A stretch of 64,000 bases of DNA from Symbiodinium sp. CCMP2592 (GCA_905221615.1 CAJNDT010002024.1:242169-306168), one strand, 5' to 3'; counted from the first letter of the stretch, positions 28,640 to 40,634 are shown. Made by a program: numbers and translations. The notes: generated by a model from the sequence alone, not told the origin.

Positions 28640-28880
28640 CCACCAGAAGCTCTCGCTTGGCCAGTCTACGAACATCAGGCAGAATTCGTCGGAAGAAGAA
28701 TGGAGGCCACCAACTCAGCGCCCCTCTCCGTGAACCCACAAGACTGCGCAAAGAGCACAGCATCCGTACCAAATCCGCAGCAACCAAGCCCGAGAAGCCC
28801 CATGACCCACGCAGCCAGCCCCCAAGCCTGTGTCTACCCCAACAAAGGTCCTTGTTCCTCTCATATCTCTAGAAAACCCT
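28640..28880 (+). CDS. Possible exon, two frames open, unknown protein
   Basis: Basic frame (SLRTSGRIRRKKNGGHQLSA...) from 28657 and a Pro/Ser-rich frame (MEATNSAPLSVNPQDCAKST...) from 28700 are both open. Cannot choose. Confidence 0.3.
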
Positions 28881-29035
28881 AGACTCCAAGGCTAAGCCCT
28901 ACAACCTGCCCAACCAAAAGCATGGCGCAAGCTGATGAGATGTTCGCTCCAGCCGAGCAGCAGGCAGAACGACGGCAAATTGGGGGTTCACTAATATGGG
29001 GGCATCAATAATTACCTATGTTTAGAGTTTTGGGT

Positions 29036-29135
29036 TGTTTCAAAAGGGGCAATAGGTGGGGGAATCTGCGATAAGCATTCTTGGTTAAGGGGTCCTCAAT
29101 CCTACCTACAACATCCCACCTTTTGAGGCCCTGGT
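29036..29135. mobile_element. Diverged relative of element V
   Basis: The right half CCTACCTACAACATCCCACC, then TTTTGAGGCC, resembles element V at 61668. The left arm is only weakly complementary. Confidence 0.4.
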
Positions 29136-29139
29136 AAGC

Positions 29140-30290
29140 TAGATGCCTGATAATCTGATAATAATTAGACTCTAACGGACCCCAAAGAACAATTCCAATT
29201 GGTAAGGCCTGTATCATTCAGTTTTCAGTGTTGTGGCGTAAGCCGCTGTTGACGGGTCAAGTGTTCGACAGTGTTGGGTTCTTGCTTTGGGCTCAAAGTC
29301 TGTTGAGATGGGTGGGTCTTCGGGCTCGGGGCTAGCTTGCGGGCGTGAGTTCGGGTTTGCTTAGCTTAGGGCTCATGGGTGCATCCGGGTTAGGATGCTG
29401 TACACCGCGCCGGTGGAAGCCAGAATCTGCAATCTGAAACGTTGCAAAAACCACAACCGAACTCTACCCTGAGCTCCCCTGTAAGCTGTAAACAAAAGGC
29501 GAAGAATTCTGTAAGTCGCCAAGTCAGAGGCCATCGATGTGCAGCCCCCCAGCGCGCAGGAGCTCAGGAGGGGCGCTTCAAGCTGCTGCTACGGTTTTTT
29601 GGGATATAACCGGGTTCATATAGCTATAGGTTTACATGGTTTGTAGAGGGCTTATACATGGGTTCATATAGGTTTCATATGGATGTAAGGGTTTTTCGGT
29701 TGAGGGGATCTGAGTAACTTTCAAGTACGGGTTACAACTGCTTAGTCGGGATTCTCGGCATGCGTCGCGTATGGCTGGGCGCTGCAACAAGTACTCGAAG
29801 CCACGTCCGCGCTACTCGTTTATCTCCCCTGGCTGCTACATCAGAGTGTACGTCTTAAGTGTGTAGACCCAGCTTGTTGGCAACTGGATTCGACTCGCTT
29901 TCGTATCCTGCAGAAGAACCAAGCTTTCTGTTTAGGGGTTTTAGACTAGGGTTAAGTATATGACAATATTGTCTCTGACCTCCTTCAAGGTGTAGCCGCT
30001 CTTTACTCTTACAGTACTTGCGCCATACGTACTACTACAGACTTTTTTGATCGGGGAACACGCTACAGAAGGAGAATCGTTTGTGTGTGTGTGTGGCCCG
30101 GCGGGGTGGATCACATCAGTGCACAACCATGGATTATCTAACACATACAATGTGTACATACACATCTACGTTTTCTTCTACATAGAGACATGGAGATAGC
30201 AAGGGCGAGGGAAGTCGGTAGTTCGACTTTTCGCATCTGACCCTGTCGAGTCCCCAGAAAATCTGTGGAAACCGCTAGAATTGTTATTTA
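29140..30290. other. Mostly unassigned stretch
   Basis: One weak exon candidate near 29526-29592 (AIDVQPPSAQELRRGASSCC, ending ACG|GTTTTT). Otherwise no element, array or gene recognised. Confidence 0.4.
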
Positions 30291-30385
30291 GGGTTTAGGG
30301 TTAGGGTTTATAAGGTTTAGGGTTTAGGATTTAGTAATCGGGTTTAGGGTTTCGGGTTTGGGGTTTAGGATTTAGGGTTTAGCGT
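30285..30385 (+). repeat. TTTAGGG array, degenerate
   Basis: About ten imperfect units ending in TTTAG, the likely acceptor of the following exon. Confidence 0.8.
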
Positions 30386-30503
30386 TGTTCTTGTCCAGAA
30401 GGCTCCGAATCTGTCCCGCGAGGCTGATGTTCAAGGCCTTCGGCGATGCCAAGGATCGCTGGAAGATCGATGGTGCCACCATGAAGGCTGCCAACACTTC
30501 CAG
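30383..30503 (+). CDS. Exon candidate, unknown protein
   Basis: From GGTTTAG (ends 30382) to a CAG|GTAGAG... donor at 30504. The reading includes RLMFKAFGDAKDRWKIDGAT and MKAANTS. Convincing composition, unrecognised. Confidence 0.5.
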
Positions 30504-30510
30504 GTAGAGT

Positions 30511-30650
30511 GGGGGTTTTATAATCAATTATCTAATTCATTAAGGATTTGGGTTTAGATTTCATAGATAAGTATCTGATTAATTCGGGATTTGGGTTTAG
30601 ATTTCATACTTAATTATCTGGCTAATTAGGGATTTGGGTTTAGAGGTTTC
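30511..30650 (+). repeat. Tandem repeat of about 60 bp, 2.5 units
   Basis: GGGATTTGGGTTTAGATTTC plus ATA.ATTATCTGATTAATT recur three times. Contains TTTAG motifs. Confidence 0.8.
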
Positions 30651-30738
30651 GAATTGGGAGCATAGGGTTTCCGTTTTGAGGTTTGAAGAGTTGCACTTGC
30701 CTCCGTAGCCTTACAGATGCACGTTTCGGTTCTACCTA

Positions 30739-30831
30739 CCCAGAGGCTCCACAACTAGTAGTTGCTTTTCGGGATTCCCTTATAGGATTCTAAGTATGAA
30801 CCCAAAAAGGAAGTACTATGGAGCCTCGAGG
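30739..30831. mobile_element. Hairpin MITE family A, copy 3
   Basis: Arms CCCAGAGGCTCC (with a small ACTAGT insert) and TACTATGGAGCCTCGAGG, then TAG. Follow-on bases GTCTCCATTGTAG are a family B terminus. Confidence 0.85.
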
Positions 30832-30848
30832 TAGAGTCTCCATTGTAG

Positions 30849-30922
30849 TCCCCAAAAACCTGTCAGCGCGCAAAACACAGCCTGCTCGGAAGGGTGGCCA
30901 GGCCGAATCACGCGCAGTGCTG
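30849..30922 (+). CDS. Exon after A and B element ends
   Basis: Begins after CATTGTAG, which is part of a family B terminus. Reading PKNLSARKTQPARKGGQAES, then RAV, ends CTG|GTAGCC at 30923. Basic and low in hydrophobics. Confidence 0.45.
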
Positions 30923-31399
30923 GTAGCCTTAGGGGGGTCCTTCGGGGTTCCCTTTAAGGGTTCTATGAGGGATTTATCGTGGTTTTGACATAAATGACTA
31001 TGGTTAGAAATAAAGCAACCACATTTATCATTACGTATAACTCCCATCAAGGCATTTAGATACTAAGTCCCCTGATTGTCCAAGCACCCTGAAGCGCGGG
31101 CGAGCAAGAATACAAAAGCTAGCGTTGCGGTGGTGAAGATCGATACGGCGGAAGCGTTGCTTCCTTTTCCGCCACATTTCTTCACGAATTCATTGTTGCT
31201 TCATTGTCACCAGCCCAACATACCACCCTAAACAGTGAATGCTCTAGACATGGAAGCGGCTATTCTCACAAAGCCTGGAATGGAACCCTCATCCGGTTCC
31301 AAATCCTGAACCCGAAACCCTGAACTCCAAACAGGTTTTCAGGGTGTAAGGTTTAGGTTAGAGGGTTTCGGGTTTTCCCGAAACCCTACTGTAGTATAA

Positions 31400-31496
31400 A
31401 CTGAACCCGAGCTTTGCCAAGAAGTCTGCAAGCTTGCTTGCCACCTGCCAGGGCTACTATCTGCACTCGGAAAGCGGCTACCTCTACATCTGGTAG
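31400..31496 (+). CDS. Exon candidate, unknown protein
   Basis: Reading NPSFAKKSASLLATCQGYYL, then HSESGYLYIW, followed by TAG and a GTAGCC boundary. Confidence 0.35.
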
Positions 31497-32006
31497 CCTG
31501 CTTGAAGCCTGTTTAGCAGTTCTTTTTTCTTGGGTTTAGGATTTCGGTTTTGAAGTCCTGTTTGGCTGGGGAGAGCTTTGCACTGAATCTTGGTGTCGGC
31601 ATTCTGGAATTTGCTGTTGAGTATACATATTCACTGTTCGATTTCACCGACTGCAAGACCGGAAGAAGGCACTGCGATATGTATAGAGGCTTACATACGT
31701 GCATGCACATGGTCCTACCAGTATTGTAACCTAGACTTGTACCTCAACATGGACCCAGTATCGCCAGGAAGACCCGGGTTGGTGGATCCTTGATTTGCGG
31801 TTCCCGACTCGCTTTCGTTGGACAGGGCGGTGCTTTTGTGCGGGGATACGGGTTCTTCGGTAGGGTTGAAGACTCAGGCGTTAAGATGTCTTCCTGGTAG
31901 TGATTCCCTCCACGCTTCCAAGCTTTAGGGTTTAAGGCTGTGGGTATAGTGTTCAGGGCCGTAAACCCTAAAGCTTAAACCCTAAACCCTAAAGCCAACC
32001 TGTAGT

Positions 32007-32086
32007 GAAAAGACCTACCTTCTTAGGGCTCCTTCTTATTATGGTGTTTATACAGTTCCTTAAAGACGTGGGTCTTTTCGGCTGCA
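32007..32086. mobile_element. Hairpin element T
   Basis: GAAAAGACCTACCTTCTTAG pairs with CTTAAAGACGTGGGTCTTTTC around a TTATTATGGTGTTTATA loop. Confidence 0.6.
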
Positions 32087-32315
32087 GGTAAACTCTAACT
32101 TCGGCCCGAGGCACCAAGCGACCGGAGTTCTCTATGAGCATCTCCAAACTAGTGGCCAATGCCAGGCCAAAAGCTTCGGGTTGGTGTTAGGAAGTAGGGG
32201 AAGTTTTTAGGGGTTTAGGATTTAGGGTTGGGCTTAGGGTTCTGATTCCACTATAGTCTCCTTAGGTGTTAGGAAGTACTTGCAGGATCAGGGGACTTGG
32301 CAAATAAGGTTATGA

Positions 32316-32391
32316 AAGGAGGTTATGAAAGGGCTCCTTAAAGGGATCTATAGGGGCTCCTTAAAGGGATCTATGGGGTTGAGGGTTCAGG
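32316..32391 (+). repeat. CCTTTAAGG module Z, three tandem units
   Basis: GGGCTCCTTAAAGGGATCTA repeated, then TAGGGTTGAGGG. Lies between an eroded E end (32276) and family E copy 3. Confidence 0.75.
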
Positions 32392-32397
32392 GAAGTA

Positions 32398-32507
32398 CTT
32401 GGAGGATCAGGGGACTTAGCACGTAAGGTTGTAAGTCCCTCAATTGGGGTTATACGTAGCGATAAGTATAGGTACCTTGTTTAGAACCCTACCCATGATC
32501 CTTTAAG
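32398..32507. mobile_element. Hairpin MITE family E, copy 3, on a GTAG target
   Basis: Left junction G-TA at 32395-32397, right junction TA-G at 32508-32510: a GTAG target duplicated at TA, giving GTA...TAG. Confidence 0.85.
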
Positions 32508-32513
32508 TAGTTA

Positions 32514-32603
32514 CCCAGAGTCCCCAAGGTAGTTCGTTTTGGGGATTCATATATAGGATTCTAAATATGAACCCCAAGAAGGAACTACTATGGAGCCTCT
32601 AGG
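32514..32603. mobile_element. Hairpin MITE family A, copy 4
   Basis: Arms CCCAGAGTCCCCAAGGTAGT and CTACTATGGAGCCTCTAGG, TA on both sides, right TA followed by G. Starts 4 bp after the right TA of E copy 3 begins. Confidence 0.85.
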
Positions 32604-32607
32604 TAGG

Positions 32608-32700
32608 TCTCCTGAGGATTTTTTATTTTGTTCATGTAAGACCCAAGAGAACATTAAGAATATTTTTTTATTATGGTTCCAAGGGGGGTATAGGTAGAAA
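32608..32700. mobile_element. Repeat family P, copy 1
   Basis: GTCTCCTGAGGATTTTTTAT ... TTATGGTTCCAAGGGGGGTA. Not an obvious hairpin. Copies at 46738-46811 and 55625-55737 share both ends. Confidence 0.7.
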
Positions 32701-32999
32701 GTTTGAACCATGGGTTTAGTGTTTCGGGGTTTAGAGTCTGGGGTTCTGGGGTTTAGGTTTCGCAGTTAGGGGGCGGAATAGCAGCCAACATCATTCCTTA
32801 GGGTTCCTTATGCTATCAACTATACATGTACCCCCTCCCCAAAAAAGATGCACACCATGTTCGAATCATTAAGGCCCGTATATACCCAAAACTACACTTT
32901 TGCCATGGCACTCACCGGCCCAAATAGAGTGGCAATTATGTTACTTGTCGCTGAGCTGACTGGTGCTGGCGGCATTATGTTTACCGTTGTGCAGATGGT

Positions 33000-33560
33000 T
33001 GAAACCCTAAAGCCCTGAACGTTAAAACCCTAAACCCTAGAGCCTTAAATCCTAAACCTTCAATCTCTGCCGGTAAGCGGCAATGGGACACCCCAGCACA
33101 CACAGAGCAGGCATATGGACAGACTCAAAGAGTCGAAAAACACCCTAAACCCCAACCCCAAATCGCTAAGCCTTACAGCCGCAAACTAAACCCTGATAGG
33201 CTGTTTGGTCGTCAGCTGTCCCGCAGCTAAATGCTGAGATCTGGACAGCGTTGGGCTCAGCAGAAGCAGAGCTCAGAGTTTGGGGCTTGCAGTGCAGCAC
33301 TTCTAGTGACAGTAGCGTGTCTCCAAATCATAGCGGCACAGTCACGAAGGATGGTTCGATACAGGACAACGCAGTAAGAATACTGGCAATACAGTCAAGG
33401 CAATAAAAGAAGATAGGCTCAGGATCGAATCCGTGCTTGCGTGTGTGTCTGCCGCTCGCTGTATTGTCTCCTCAGTTTTGAGCCATCCTAAACCCCTTAA
33501 ACCCTAAAGAACTAAACTCTATTAAACCCTAGACCCGCAAACCCTAAGACTCTAAACCCC
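33000..33560. other. CCCTAAA-rich stretch, no gene seen
   Basis: Scattered CCCTAAA units (33005-33060, 33480-33560) with unassigned sequence between. Confidence 0.5.
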
Positions 33561-33700
33561 TTAAGCCTATGGTTCACTGTTTAGACTATGAGATTCGGCT
33601 TCGCGGTGTTGGACGTGCCGGAATGCTCCTGTATATATACTGTAATATCCTATTAGGTCCTATTACATATATATATATATGTATATGTATATATATATAT

Positions 33701-36260
33701 GCTACCCCCCCCCTCAAAGATCTATGTTTTTTGCTCTTTACTGTGCTTTTACGGCTTAAACAGTAAACCGAGGTTGACCTGAAACAACAAGCCCTTGAAC
33801 CTAGCACCCTGACTTGACACACCCAAAGAACCTTGTAAACCTCCACGCGACAAATAGACGCCTGAAACGTTCGCCAGAAAGCCTCCCCGAAACAAAATAA
33901 GCAACAGTTAGCCCGAAAGCCCCGTGAAACCTATTCTAAAACTGTCAGCCTGTCAGCCCGAAAGCTTCTAAAACAGTTAGCCCGAACGCCTCCTTGAAAC
34001 CTAATCTGAAACAGGTAGCCCCAAAGCCATCTTGAAACCTACACCGCCAAATCACTAGCCTTTAACAGCATCCGTGGGGGCTGTCTGTGCAGCAACTTGG
34101 GCTGCGCGGTTTATGATTGAAGCAAACGATGCTCATGATGCTTTATAGGGGGAACAGCCAACTTACAACCTGACGTCCTGCAGCGGAATCCTTGCATTAC
34201 ATTCACACAGACCACAATGTGATGTTTATGAAAAGTTGAAAGAAAACAACTGAAGCGTTAGATAAAAAGGGTGTTTAATTTAGTTAAACTGTACACACCA
34301 CATGAACGGAAAAATCCATTGACAAGTTACTGCATTAAAGGACAGGGAAAAAGGAGTAACATGACCGTTTGCAATTAGTTAAAGGTAAGGGATACACGCT
34401 TTTATTCTGCTAAAGTTTGTCTTGTTTTGCTTGTTTCCGTTACCTTTAATTCCTATTTGTCTACCTTTCCGAATGCAAGGTTTATAAGCCAAAGAAACTA
34501 AAAAGGTAAGAAACAAAAGGAACCAACAGACAAATGAAGTGAATGAAATGAGAGACTTGCAGGCTTCTGTGTTCTCTGTTTTTGTTCTTTTCCCTTCGAA
34601 CTCGTTCCTGTACGCTTTCATTCAATTGGATTCATTCCGCTCACTTTGTTCCCTCCATTCATTACACTACATTCAGCGACGTGAAGGACGAACGAAGCCC
34701 CAAAAACACAATTTAATGCAGTGAAAGGAACAAAACAGCAAGGACATGTGCGTCGTTTTATGCTTCATTTCACTACGTTTAGTTGCGTCGTGTGGCTTAG
34801 TTACTTTTTCGTTCGCTTTTTTAGGTGTCTTCAGGTGCTTTATTAAATTCCAATACGGAATACCCAATAACACAAACGGAAGAAGAACAAACCAAGACAT
34901 AAAGTGAGTAGTTTGAATGCATTTTACTTAGTAGAAGGAACAGAAGCGAAGTGAAATGAATGCCTGCTTTGATGGAGAACTGAATGTTGATTCCATTCCC
35001 TTTTGTCTGTCGTTCTTTTATTACGCAGAAACCGAAGCAAGAAGAACGACAACAACAAGAGCACACAGGCAAAGGATACAACATCAGAAGGCAGCGGCGG
35101 GTGGGTGTAAGGCGCATGCTTAGGTTGTTGCTTCGTTTGGCTCAATCCAAGTACGCATGCTTTATCTTTACTTGCATAAACGTGCCAAAGAACAACGACC
35201 CACCGCACATTACATTCACTTCATTCTTAATCTCACGGTCACCTCTCCTGTCTTCATGTCACACACTAGAATGAGAAGGTAATAGTGTGAAGCGAACCCA
35301 GAGACGCCGTGAATTAATTTCAATGGAACGCTGTGGAAGCGTGAATTAAGTGAAACAAAGCTTCCGTTCGTTCTTCGTTCTGTGCTGCGTGTTTAAAATC
35401 AACAACAAGGCTCGCTTTGTCATTGTCGTTGTTGCAGTCAACTACATACAAGAGCCAGAACTAACTTCACAGACCTCTGCCACTCGTCTCTCAGCGGCTA
35501 GCGTGGCAAAAAATTCAACTCAATGAAAAGAAACGTAAACAAAGTGCACGGTATCTTCTTCCATAGATTTGGCCTTTTGTGCACGATTTTCCGGTTTCAA
35601 TTTGATTACTTTGAAGCAAAAAGGCATATGCACATGTAGACTGCCGCAGACGTGCACATGCAGACTGTCACAAGAGCCGTGGAGATAACAAAACCAAGAA
35701 AGGCAGAGGACCACATTGAAGTATTGAAACACGTTGAATTTCAAGATTGCGTGGGTCTGCTGGGAGGAATCTTAGATTCAGGGACGGCCATATTGAAATA
35801 TTGAGGCCATATTGAATTTCAATATGGCGGATCCAAGATCCAAGATCCAAGATTGCACGGGACTCCTGGGAGGAATCTTGGATTCAGGGACGGCCATATA
35901 TATATTGAAATATTGAAGCCATATTGAATTTCAATATAGCGGATCCAAGATCCGATCCAAGATTCCTCCCCAAGAGCCCTGGGGAATCTTGGATCTTGGA
36001 TCTTGGATCCGCCATATTGAAACTCAATGTGGCAGGGGGCCATATTGAAATATTTGGCCACATTGGGTTTCAATATGGTCGGTCTTTGCGGTCATGAGGA
36101 GTTGATCTGAGATACGCGAGTGGAGGGAAGGGGGGTGCGAGCAATCATGAGGAGTCGATCGTGAGTGGAAGGACGGTCATGAGGAGATGGTAATGAGTGG
36201 AAAGAACTGAAAACAGCTTAAATACATAGATCTTGGGGGGGGGGGGGGGGGGGGGGGACC
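33701..36260. mobile_element. 2.56-kb element with terminal inverted repeats, tandem copy 1
   Basis: Begins TACCCCCCCCCTCAAAG then ATCTATG and ends with its complement CATAGATCTT plus a G run. Inserted in a (TA)n tract. Inside: a 60-bp-type tandem repeat of GAAACC/AGCCCGAAAGCC (about 33860-34060), a 1.4-kb AT-richer middle with no long frame, and a 3' part (35750-36080) of CAATATGGCGGATCCAAGAT inverted repeats. No transposase seen; likely non-autonomous. Confidence 0.8.
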
Positions 36261-36265
36261 ATATA

Positions 36266-38807
36266 GCTACCCCCCCCCTCAAAGATCTATGTTTTTTGCT
36301 CTTTACTGTGCTTTTACGGCTTAAACAGTAAACCGAGGTTGACCTGAAACAACAAGCCCTTGAACCTAGCACCCTGACTTGACACACCCAAAGAACCTTG
36401 TAAACCTCCACGCGACACATAGACGCCTGAAACGTTCGCCAGAAAGCCTCCCCGAAACAAAATAAGCAACAGTTAGCCCGAAAGCCCCGTGAAACCTATT
36501 CTAAAACTGTCAGCCTGTCAGCCCGAAAGCTTCTAAAACAGTTAGCCCGAACGCCTCCTTGAAACCTAATCTGAAACAGGTAGCCCCAAAGCCATCTTGA
36601 AACCTACACCGCCAAATCACTAGCCTTTAAAAGCATCCGTGGGGGCTGTCTGTGCAGCAACTTGGGCTGCGCGGTTTATGATTGAAGCAAACGATGCTCA
36701 TGATGCTTTATAGGGGGAACAGCCAACTTACAACCTGACGTCCTGCAGCGGAATCCTTGCATTACATTCACACAGACCACAATGTGATGTTTATGAAAAG
36801 TTGAAAGAAAACAACTGAAGCGTTAGATAAAAAGGGTGTTTAATTTAGTTAAACTGTACACACCACATGAACGGAAAAATCCATTGACAAGTTACTGCAT
36901 TAAAGGACAGGGAAAAAGGAGTAACATGACCGTTTGCAATTAGTTAAAGGTAAGGGATACACGCTTTTATTCTGCTAAAGTTTGTCTTGTTTTGCTTGTT
37001 TCCGTTACCTTTAATTCCTATTTGTCTACCTTTCCGAATGCAAGGTTTATAAGCCAAAGAAACTAAAAAGGTAAGAAACAAAAGGAACCAACAGACAAAT
37101 GAAGTGAATGAAATGAGAGACTTGCAGGCTTCTGTGTTCTCTGTTTTTGTTCTTTTCCCTTCGAACTCGTTCCTGTACGCTTTCATTCAATTGGATTCAT
37201 TCCGCTCACTTTGTTCGCTCCATTCATTACACTACATTCAGCGACGTGAAGGACGAACGAAGCCCCAAAAACACAATTTAATGCAGTGAAAGGAACAAAA
37301 CAGCAAAGACATGTGCGTCGTTTTATGCTTCATTTCACTACGTTTAGTTGCGTCGTGTGGCTTAGTTACTTTTTCGTTCGCTTTTTTAGGTGTCTTCAGG
37401 TGCTTTATTAAATTCCAATACGGAATACCCAATAACACAAACGGAAGAAGAACAAACCAAGACATAAAGTGAGTAGTTTGAATGCATTTTACTTAGTAGA
37501 AGGAACAGAAGCGAAGTGAAATGAATGCCTGCTTTGATGGAGAACTGAATGTTGATTCCATTCCCTTTTGTCTGTCGTTCTTTTATTACGCAGAAACCGA
37601 AGCAAGAAGAACGACAACAACAAGAGCACACAGGCAAAGGATACAACATCAGAAGGCAGCGGCGGGTGGGTGTAAGGCGCATGCTTAGGTTGTTGCTTCG
37701 TTTGGCTCAATCCAAGTACGCATGCTTTATCTTTACTTGCATAAACGTGCCAAAGAACAACGACCCACCGCACATTACATTCACTTCATTCCTAATCTCA
37801 CGGTCACCTCTCCTGTCTTCATGTCACACACTAGAATGAGAAGGTAATAGTGTGAAGCGAACCAAGAGACGCCGTGAATTAATTTCAATGGAACGCTGTG
37901 GAAGCGTGAATTAAGTGAAACAAAGCTTCCGTTCGTTCTTCGTTCTGTGCTGCGTGTTTAAAATCAACAACAAGGCTCGCTTTGTCATTGTCGTTGTTGC
38001 AGTCAACTACATACAAGAACCAGAACTAACTTCACAGACCTCTGCCACTCGTTTCTCAGCGGCTAGCGTGGCAAAAAATTCAACTCAATGAAAAGAAACG
38101 TAAACAAAGTGCACGGTATCTTCTTCCATAGATTTGGCCTTTTGTGCACGATTTTCCGGTTTCAATTTGATTACTTTGAAGCAAAAAGGCATATGCACAT
38201 GTAGACTGCCGCAGACGTGCACATGCAGACTGTCACAAGAGCCGTGGAGATAACAAAACCAAGAAAGGCAGAGGACCACATTGAAGTATTGAAACACGTT
38301 GAATTTCAAGATTGCGCGGGTCTGCTGGGAGAAATCTTAGATTCAGGGACGGCCATATTGAAATATTGAGGCCATATTGAATTTCAATATGGCGGATCCA
38401 AGATCCAAGAACCAAGATTGCACGGGACTCCTGGGAGGAATCTTGGATTCAGGGACGGCCATATTGAAATATTGAAGCCATATTGAATTTCAATATAGCG
38501 GATCCAAGATCCGATCCAAGATTCCTCCCCAAGAGCCCTGGGGAATCTTGGATCTTGGATCTTGGATCCGCCATATTGAAACTCAATGTGGCAGGGGGCC
38601 ATATTGAAATATTGGCCACATTGGGTTTCAATATGGTCGGTCTTTGCGGTCATGAGGAGTTGATCTGAGATACGCGAGTGGAGGGAAGGGGGGTGCGAGC
38701 AATCATGAGGAGTCGATCGTGAGTGGAAGGACGGTCATGAGGAGATGGTAATGAGTGGAAAGAACTGAAAACAGCTTAAATACATAGATCTTTGGGGGGG
38801 GGGGGGT
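36266..38807. mobile_element. 2.54-kb element, tandem copy 2
   Basis: Nearly identical to copy 1 at an offset of 2565 bp, with a few substitutions and small indels (for example a shorter TA run near 38460). It lies only 5 bp from copy 1 and ends in a G run plus TACC, followed by the rest of the (AT)n tract. Confidence 0.8.
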
Positions 38808-38808
38808 A

Positions 38809-38809
<1 letters not shown>

Positions 38810-38853
<44 letters not shown>

Positions 38854-38930
38854 ATGTATATATATATATATGTATGTATGCTAATATGTATATATGTATG
38901 TGTATATATATATATATGGCCAGTTTGCGT
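38810..38930 (+). repeat. (AT)n microsatellite flanking the tandem elements
   Basis: A long AT run with GTATGTATG interruptions, matching the shorter AT tract at 33665-33700 on the other side of the pair. Confidence 0.9.
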
Positions 38931-39104
38931 TCTGACTTCTAAGACCTCCACTGTCCTGGCTGCGTCCTGGAAGTTAATGCATGGACGACAAGCAGTAAAG
39001 ACGTCAATAACAACAGCAGAGACAGTTTTTTATGTGTAAGACGAGACTGATACATGTCGGTCGTTTTATTGTGATCGGAATTTGTACATGTCATTGTCTG
39101 TACA

Positions 39105-39188
39105 TATATGCGCAGATGCAGATGGATAGATCGATTGACGAAGAGAGGCGGAGAGAGTCAGATGCAGGCTTGCACATTGTAGGAACGA
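39105..39188 (+). CDS. Exon candidate upstream of an N element
   Basis: Reading QMQMDRSIDEERRRESDAGL, then HIVGTIKKS, running into family N copy 2. Highly charged. Confidence 0.4.
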
Positions 39189-39284
39189 TCAAGAAATCTT
39201 GGCCTTGTAGCCCCAATAGATTAGGGCTCATACACAGAACCCGAATAAAGACCCAGGGTTTCTTAATCAGGTTCCTATGTTAGC
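39189..39284. mobile_element. Hairpin MITE family N, copy 2
   Basis: Arms TCAAGAAATCTTGGCCTTG and complement-like GACCCAGGGTTTCTTAATCA, related to 19786. Confidence 0.7.
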
Positions 39285-39587
39285 CAGGAAACGCAACTCT
39301 TGGTCAGCTTATTCGATTTATGGGCTTGGGCTTGTTAGGCCCATTAAATGGGCCCCATTTGTGTAAGGAGTTGAAGTGTTTAGGATTTAGGCTTAGATAT
39401 GTCTGCAGGTTTTCATTCTAGGGCTGTCTGCTGTTCGGCTTAGAGTGCAAATGTAAGGGCTCATTTCAGGCAGAAGTTTGATCAGTATCAAGGCCATGCT
39501 ACGTCAATTTTACTGACGCGTTGGTGTCGTCAACCGTGCAACGGCATCTGATGCCCTCGTTGCCATTGTCATTTGCCATCATCCTGA

Positions 39588-39806
39588 GCGTCATCACTGC
39601 TGTCAGATATCACGCATGCCGTATGCCCTAACATTGTTATCGGCATGCAGCACCAGCCATGGGAAACATGTACCCGACACGGTACCGAAATCTACAGGCA
39701 CTTCAACCTGCCGTTGTTTCAGCACCCTTGCTATCATGAGCATTTTGACACACACCACCTAGAGTCAAGCAAACATTACTCTCCCTTGCTCTCGCTCTCT
39801 ACCGGG
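39588..39806 (+). CDS. Exon candidate, 73 codons, His/aromatic-rich, unknown protein
   Basis: Open from after a TGA at 39585 to TGA at 39807. SSLLSDITHAVCPNIVIGMQ is followed by EIYRHFNLPLFQHPCYHEHF and DTHHLESS. His/Cys content hints at metal binding but no motif is recognised. Another frame just upstream (39512-39625) also looks coding (hydrophobic). Confidence 0.5.
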
Positions 39807-40405
39807 TGATCCTACATATCTTCATCCTCGTCCGAAATATCCACTCCTCAGGTGCTTCCGCTGCCGCCGACAGATCCGGCGAGCATGCAGGCCCCAGCGC
39901 ATCCCCACGACATCCCTTTAGGGTTTTAGAGTTTAGGGTTTCTTGAGTTCAGCGTTTTAGAGCTTAGGGTTTGTTGGTGGCAGTGAGTGGATAGGGCCAA
40001 GTCTGGGGGGTTTGGGGTTGACCCGAAACCCCGAACACCAGGTCGAGGAAGCTGCCTCCCTCCCCTTTCAGCGCTTTTCTTGGCACAGAAAGTCATTGAA
40101 GGGCTCGACGCTGCAGATTTCTAGGGTTTGTAGGGGTTTGGGGTAGCAGCATACCGAGAAGCTGTGCTTCAGAGCCATCGGCATGTATGTAGCGGAGTCC
40201 CAGCATCAGGACATCCACTTGCCTCGATATGAATCTGGGAGGAGACATTTAAAAGCTCCGTGACATTACCACATCTTAGGAACATACGGCCATGTTCTGC
40301 CACAACCTACTCTTGGTGCGCCACTGTGAAGTCGATCTTCGGCTTATCGAAATCCTACGAAACATGCATCATAGTGGGTTAAAGTAGGGGCTATATGGGT
40401 TACTA

Positions 40406-40504
40406 TGGGGGCCTAGATAATTACCAATGCTGTCTTGGAGGTTCCGTATTGTAATTAATTGTAGTACAATGGGCCCCAAAACCCTATTCTAGTTATCAAG
40501 GCCC
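40406..40504. mobile_element. Hairpin MITE family G, copy 3
   Basis: GGGGGCCTAGATAATTACC ... AACCCTATTCTAGTTATCAA, then GGCCC. The right end plus ATATTGTAG supplies the acceptor for the next exon. Confidence 0.85.
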
Positions 40505-40513
40505 ATATTGTAG

Positions 40514-40634
40514 GTTGCGGACATGGCCCACCTGATCCAGGCGAGCAGCGTGGCAAACGGCGAGCTGCCAAACATCGACGTCTTCGTGAACCTCACCATC
40601 GCGCATGAGGCGTCTGTTCCCGATTCGGCACCAA
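40514..40634 (+). CDS. Exon directly after a G element, unknown protein
   Basis: Starts after CATATTGTAG. VADMAHLIQASSVANGELPN is followed by IDVFVNLTIAHEASVPDSAP and an AA|GTGAGA donor at 40635. One of the most convincing exons. Function unknown. Confidence 0.6.

Noticed and set aside
34379..35208. Minus-strand frames with hydrophobic segments inside the 2.56-kb element
   Set aside because: Under 100 codons, several overlapping frames, no ATG context or motif. Probably non-coding AT-rich DNA.
33701..38807. Transposase or other gene in the 2.56-kb element
   Set aside because: No frame above 100 codons, none with recognisable motifs. Conservation of short frames between the copies only reflects their near-identity.
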